Part shown: positions 5,270 to 6,360 of the stretch, in pieces | How the letters are laid out: each line of letters opens with the position of its first letter | Position numbering within the stretch: the stretch's first letter is position 1 | NCBI GenBank assembly: GCA_021814085.1 | Contig: JAKAJA010000110.1 | Coordinates: forward strand, 1-6,360 | DNA: 6,360 bases | Reading direction: 5' to 3' | DNA from: Acidobacteriota bacterium | GTDB lineage: Bacteria > Acidobacteriota > UBA4820 > DSQY01 | Notes under the pieces: model-generated | The model's input: only the letters and a program-made list of their open reading frames with translations | What the model was told of the DNA's origin: nothing | The model's database searches: none | Program-made: the position numbers and the translations under genes

Positions 5270-5713
5270 ATGAACAAGACCAGAACTCTCAAGTCGGTGG
5301 TGCTCAACGCGGCAGTGGCCGGGATGATGGCGGGTTTGGCGGCGACGACGCCCGTCAAGACGCAGGCGGCGACGGCGCCCCGCGTGTCCAACAACGGGTG
5401 CAGCGGGAAGTCGGGCTGTAGCAGCAAGACGCAGAACGAGCAGCCCACGACGAAGGACCTCCACGCCTGCAAGGGCCTCAACGCCTGCAAGGGCAAGGGC
5501 AGCTGCAAGGCCGGCGACAACGGATGCGCCGGGAAGAACTCCTGCAAGGGCAAGGGCGGATGCGCCAGCGCCGAAGCCAAGCATGCCTGCAAGGGCCAGA
5601 ACACCTGCAAGGCCCTCGGCGGCTGCAAAACGGGCGACAACGGCTGCTTCGCGAAGAACTCCTGCAAGGGCAAGGGCGGCTGCAAGGTCCCCGTTGAGAA
5701 GATGGCGGCGTAA
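5270..5713 (+). CDS. bufA: Bufferin-like Cys-rich RiPP precursor (BufA type), secreted
   Basis: The product is 147 residues. A long signal peptide (MNKTRTLKS, hydrophobic stretch to about 25, cleavage predicted after TQA at 31-33) sends it to the periplasm. The mature part has 14 Cys. Two modules at 65-98 and 105-138 share HACKGxN...CK, GDNGC, KNSCKGKGGC. Their Cys sit at 67, 73, 79, 86, 92, 98 and 107, 113, 119, 126, 132, 138, an exact 40-residue period. C44 and C50 (NGCSGKSGC) resemble half a module. Signal peptide, Cys-rich core and a DUF692 gene directly downstream are the marks of a bufferin precursor. In characterised cases the MNIO enzyme converts Cys to metal-binding heterocycles and the product buffers copper in the periplasm. 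Metal, number of modified Cys and exact subfamily are not known here. The start follows GAGGAG. The symbol is by family role only. Confidence 0.85.
   Translation: MNKTRTLKSVVLNAAVAGMMAGLAATTPVKTQAATAPRVSNNGCSGKSGCSSKTQNEQPTTKDLHACKGLNACKGKGSCKAGDNGCAGKNSCKGKGGCASAEAKHACKGQNTCKALGGCKTGDNGCFAKNSCKGKGGCKVPVEKMAA
5462..5683 (+). repeat. Two in-frame 120-bp tandem Cys-module repeats
   Basis: The DNA for residues 65-98 (5462-5563) recurs at 105-138 (5582-5683) with a 120-bp period. The 34-residue modules match at 26 positions and every Cys is kept. Shared DNA words include AAGAACTCCTGCAAGGGC (5535-5552 and 5655-5672). Differences are mostly at the module centre, so the duplication is old but constrained by Cys spacing 6-6-7-6-6. 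Confidence 0.9.
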
Positions 5714-5720
5714 GGAACGT

Positions 5721-5753
5721 GCCGGGCCGCGGGGCCAGTCTCCGCGGTCCGGC
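5721..5753 (+). promoter_or_regulatory. Strong intercistronic hairpin between precursor and MNIO genes
   Basis: GCCGG-G-CCGCGG at 5721-5732 pairs with CCGCGG-T-CCGGC at 5742-5753, giving 12 pairs with a single G:U, around the 9-base loop 5733-5741. It starts 8 bases after the precursor stop and ends 20 bases before the enzyme ATG. No T-run follows, so full Rho-independent termination is unlikely. It could protect the precursor mRNA 3' end or partly block read-through, giving more precursor than enzyme. The function is inferred; the pairing is seen directly. Confidence 0.7.
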
Positions 5754-5773
5754 CTCCTCCTGGGAGATCAGCC

Positions 5774-6360
5774 ATGAGCGAGAATCGCTGGGGCTTCGAG
5801 GACCTGGGACTGGGCGTGGGCTTGCGGACCACCCACTTCGCTCACATCCTGAGCGAAAGGCCCAAGATCGGCTTCTTCGAAATCCTGACAGAAAACTTTC
5901 TAGACACGGGCGGGCGGCCGCTGTTCATCCTGGACCAGGTAGCCGAGCGCTACCCCATCGTCATGCACGGCGTCTCCCTCTCCATAGGCTCCACCGATCC
6001 GCTGAACCGCGACTACCTGAAGAAGGTCAAGGCACTGGCGGAAAGGACCAAAGCGCGGTGGGTGTCGGACCACGTCTGCTGGACGGGGGTCATCGGAAGG
6101 AACACGCACGACCTGTTGCCCCTGCCGTACACGGAGCAGACGCTCCGGCACGTTGTCGCGCGCATTAAGGTCGTCCAGGAGGTGCTGGAGAGGCCGCTGG
6201 TCCTCGAAAACCCCTCCACCTACCTGGAGTTCGTCCCCTCCCAGATGACCGAGTGGGAGTTCATCGCCCGCATGGCTGAGGACGCCGACTGCGGGCTTCT
6301 CTTCGACGTGAACAACGTGTATGTGAGCGCGTTCAACCACGGCTTCGATCCCAAGACCTA
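5774..6360 (+). CDS. bufB: DUF692 multinuclear non-heme iron oxidase (MNIO, BufB-like), 5' part
   Basis: The frame is open from the ATG at 5774 to the window edge: 195 codons of a family usually about 280-290 residues long, so the C-terminal third is missing. The TIM-barrel pattern of DUF692 is clear: LGLGVGLR (11-18), FFEILTENF (34-42), MHGVSLSIGS (64-73), WVSDHVCW (96-103), PLPYTEQTL (116-124), LVLENPSTY (142-150) and LLFDVNNVYVS (175-185). By family comparison, H65, H100, E145, D178 and N181 are likely iron-site residues. MNIO enzymes (MbnB, TglH, BufB) use two or three irons and O2 to oxidise peptide Cys. The substrate here is most likely the Cys-rich precursor 60 bp upstream. GGGAGA at 5762-5767 is a suitable ribosome site. 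A DUF2063 partner (BufC-like) would normally follow. The family is secure; the symbol rests on context. Confidence 0.9.
   Translation, partial: MSENRWGFEDLGLGVGLRTTHFAHILSERPKIGFFEILTENFLDTGGRPLFILDQVAERYPIVMHGVSLSIGSTDPLNRDYLKKVKALAERTKARWVSDHVCWTGVIGRNTHDLLPLPYTEQTLRHVVARIKVVQEVLERPLVLENPSTYLEFVPSQMTEWEFIARMAEDADCGLLFDVNNVYVSAFNHGFDPKT

Noticed and set aside
5091..5273. Small plus-strand frame between doxX and the precursor gene
   Set aside because: It lacks a good start and has no recognisable features. The repeats there look like leader DNA rather than coding sequence.
5462..5683. Tandem repeats as a possible CRISPR array
   Set aside because: The repeats are in frame within a coding region, have a 120-bp period and diverge at the third base. 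They are protein modules.
4676..5832. Long minus-strand frames opposite doxX and the precursor gene, rich in Ala/Leu/Pro repeats
   Set aside because: The repeated composition is the mirror of the Cys-module repeats. They cross two real genes and an intergenic region without a credible start.
5719..6168. Plus-strand frame overlapping the DUF692 gene
   Set aside because: It is an out-of-frame shadow with Arg/Pro/Ala-rich composition. The DUF692 frame from 5774 carries all family motifs.

Overview
The window is GC-rich bacterial DNA, except for an AT-richer strip at about 2150-2460. The taxon cannot be fixed from it. High GC, the DoxX / Cys-rich / DUF692 gene order and an AAA_14-DUF4143 ATPase would suit an Acidobacteriota-, Myxococcota- or Pseudomonadota-like genome, but that is a guess.

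Left part (1-2142): two minus-strand genes. One encodes a secreted seven-bladed YncE-like beta-propeller (342-1364). Upstream of it lies a 100-residue Mpo1-like (DUF962) membrane protein (1482-1784). Behind them are a decayed 3' fragment of a doxX gene on the plus strand (1887-1973) and, on the minus strand, the 3' half of a tRNA-Ser(GGA) gene (2085-2142). The tRNA fragment breaks off at the anticodon loop. It looks like the distal attachment scar of an element integrated in a tRNA gene, with the element on the higher-coordinate side.

Middle part (2143-4314): accessory DNA that fits such an element. An AT-rich spacer with small repeats leads to a candidate sigma70-like promoter overlapped by two CTCAAT-GT-ATTGAG dyads 22 bp apart. 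These precede an intact AAA_14/DUF4143 ATPase gene (2465-3664). After it comes a Fic (AMPylase) gene reduced to its N-terminal inhibitory domain and C-terminal winged helix, with the catalytic core deleted and the frame shifted.

Right part (4315-6360): a plus-strand bufferin-type RiPP operon. It holds doxX (4563-5069), a secreted Cys-rich precursor with two exact-period 40-residue, 6-Cys modules (5270-5713), and a DUF692/MNIO modification enzyme (5774 to the window edge, incomplete). By family knowledge, the MNIO enzyme modifies Cys residues of the precursor, and the exported product binds metal (copper in the characterised bufferins). DoxX is a frequent membrane partner, and a DUF2063 partner gene would be expected just past 6360. 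The doxX and precursor leaders share a GTTTCCCG-N7-CGGA element. A 12-bp hairpin sits between the precursor and enzyme genes and could set their relative expression.
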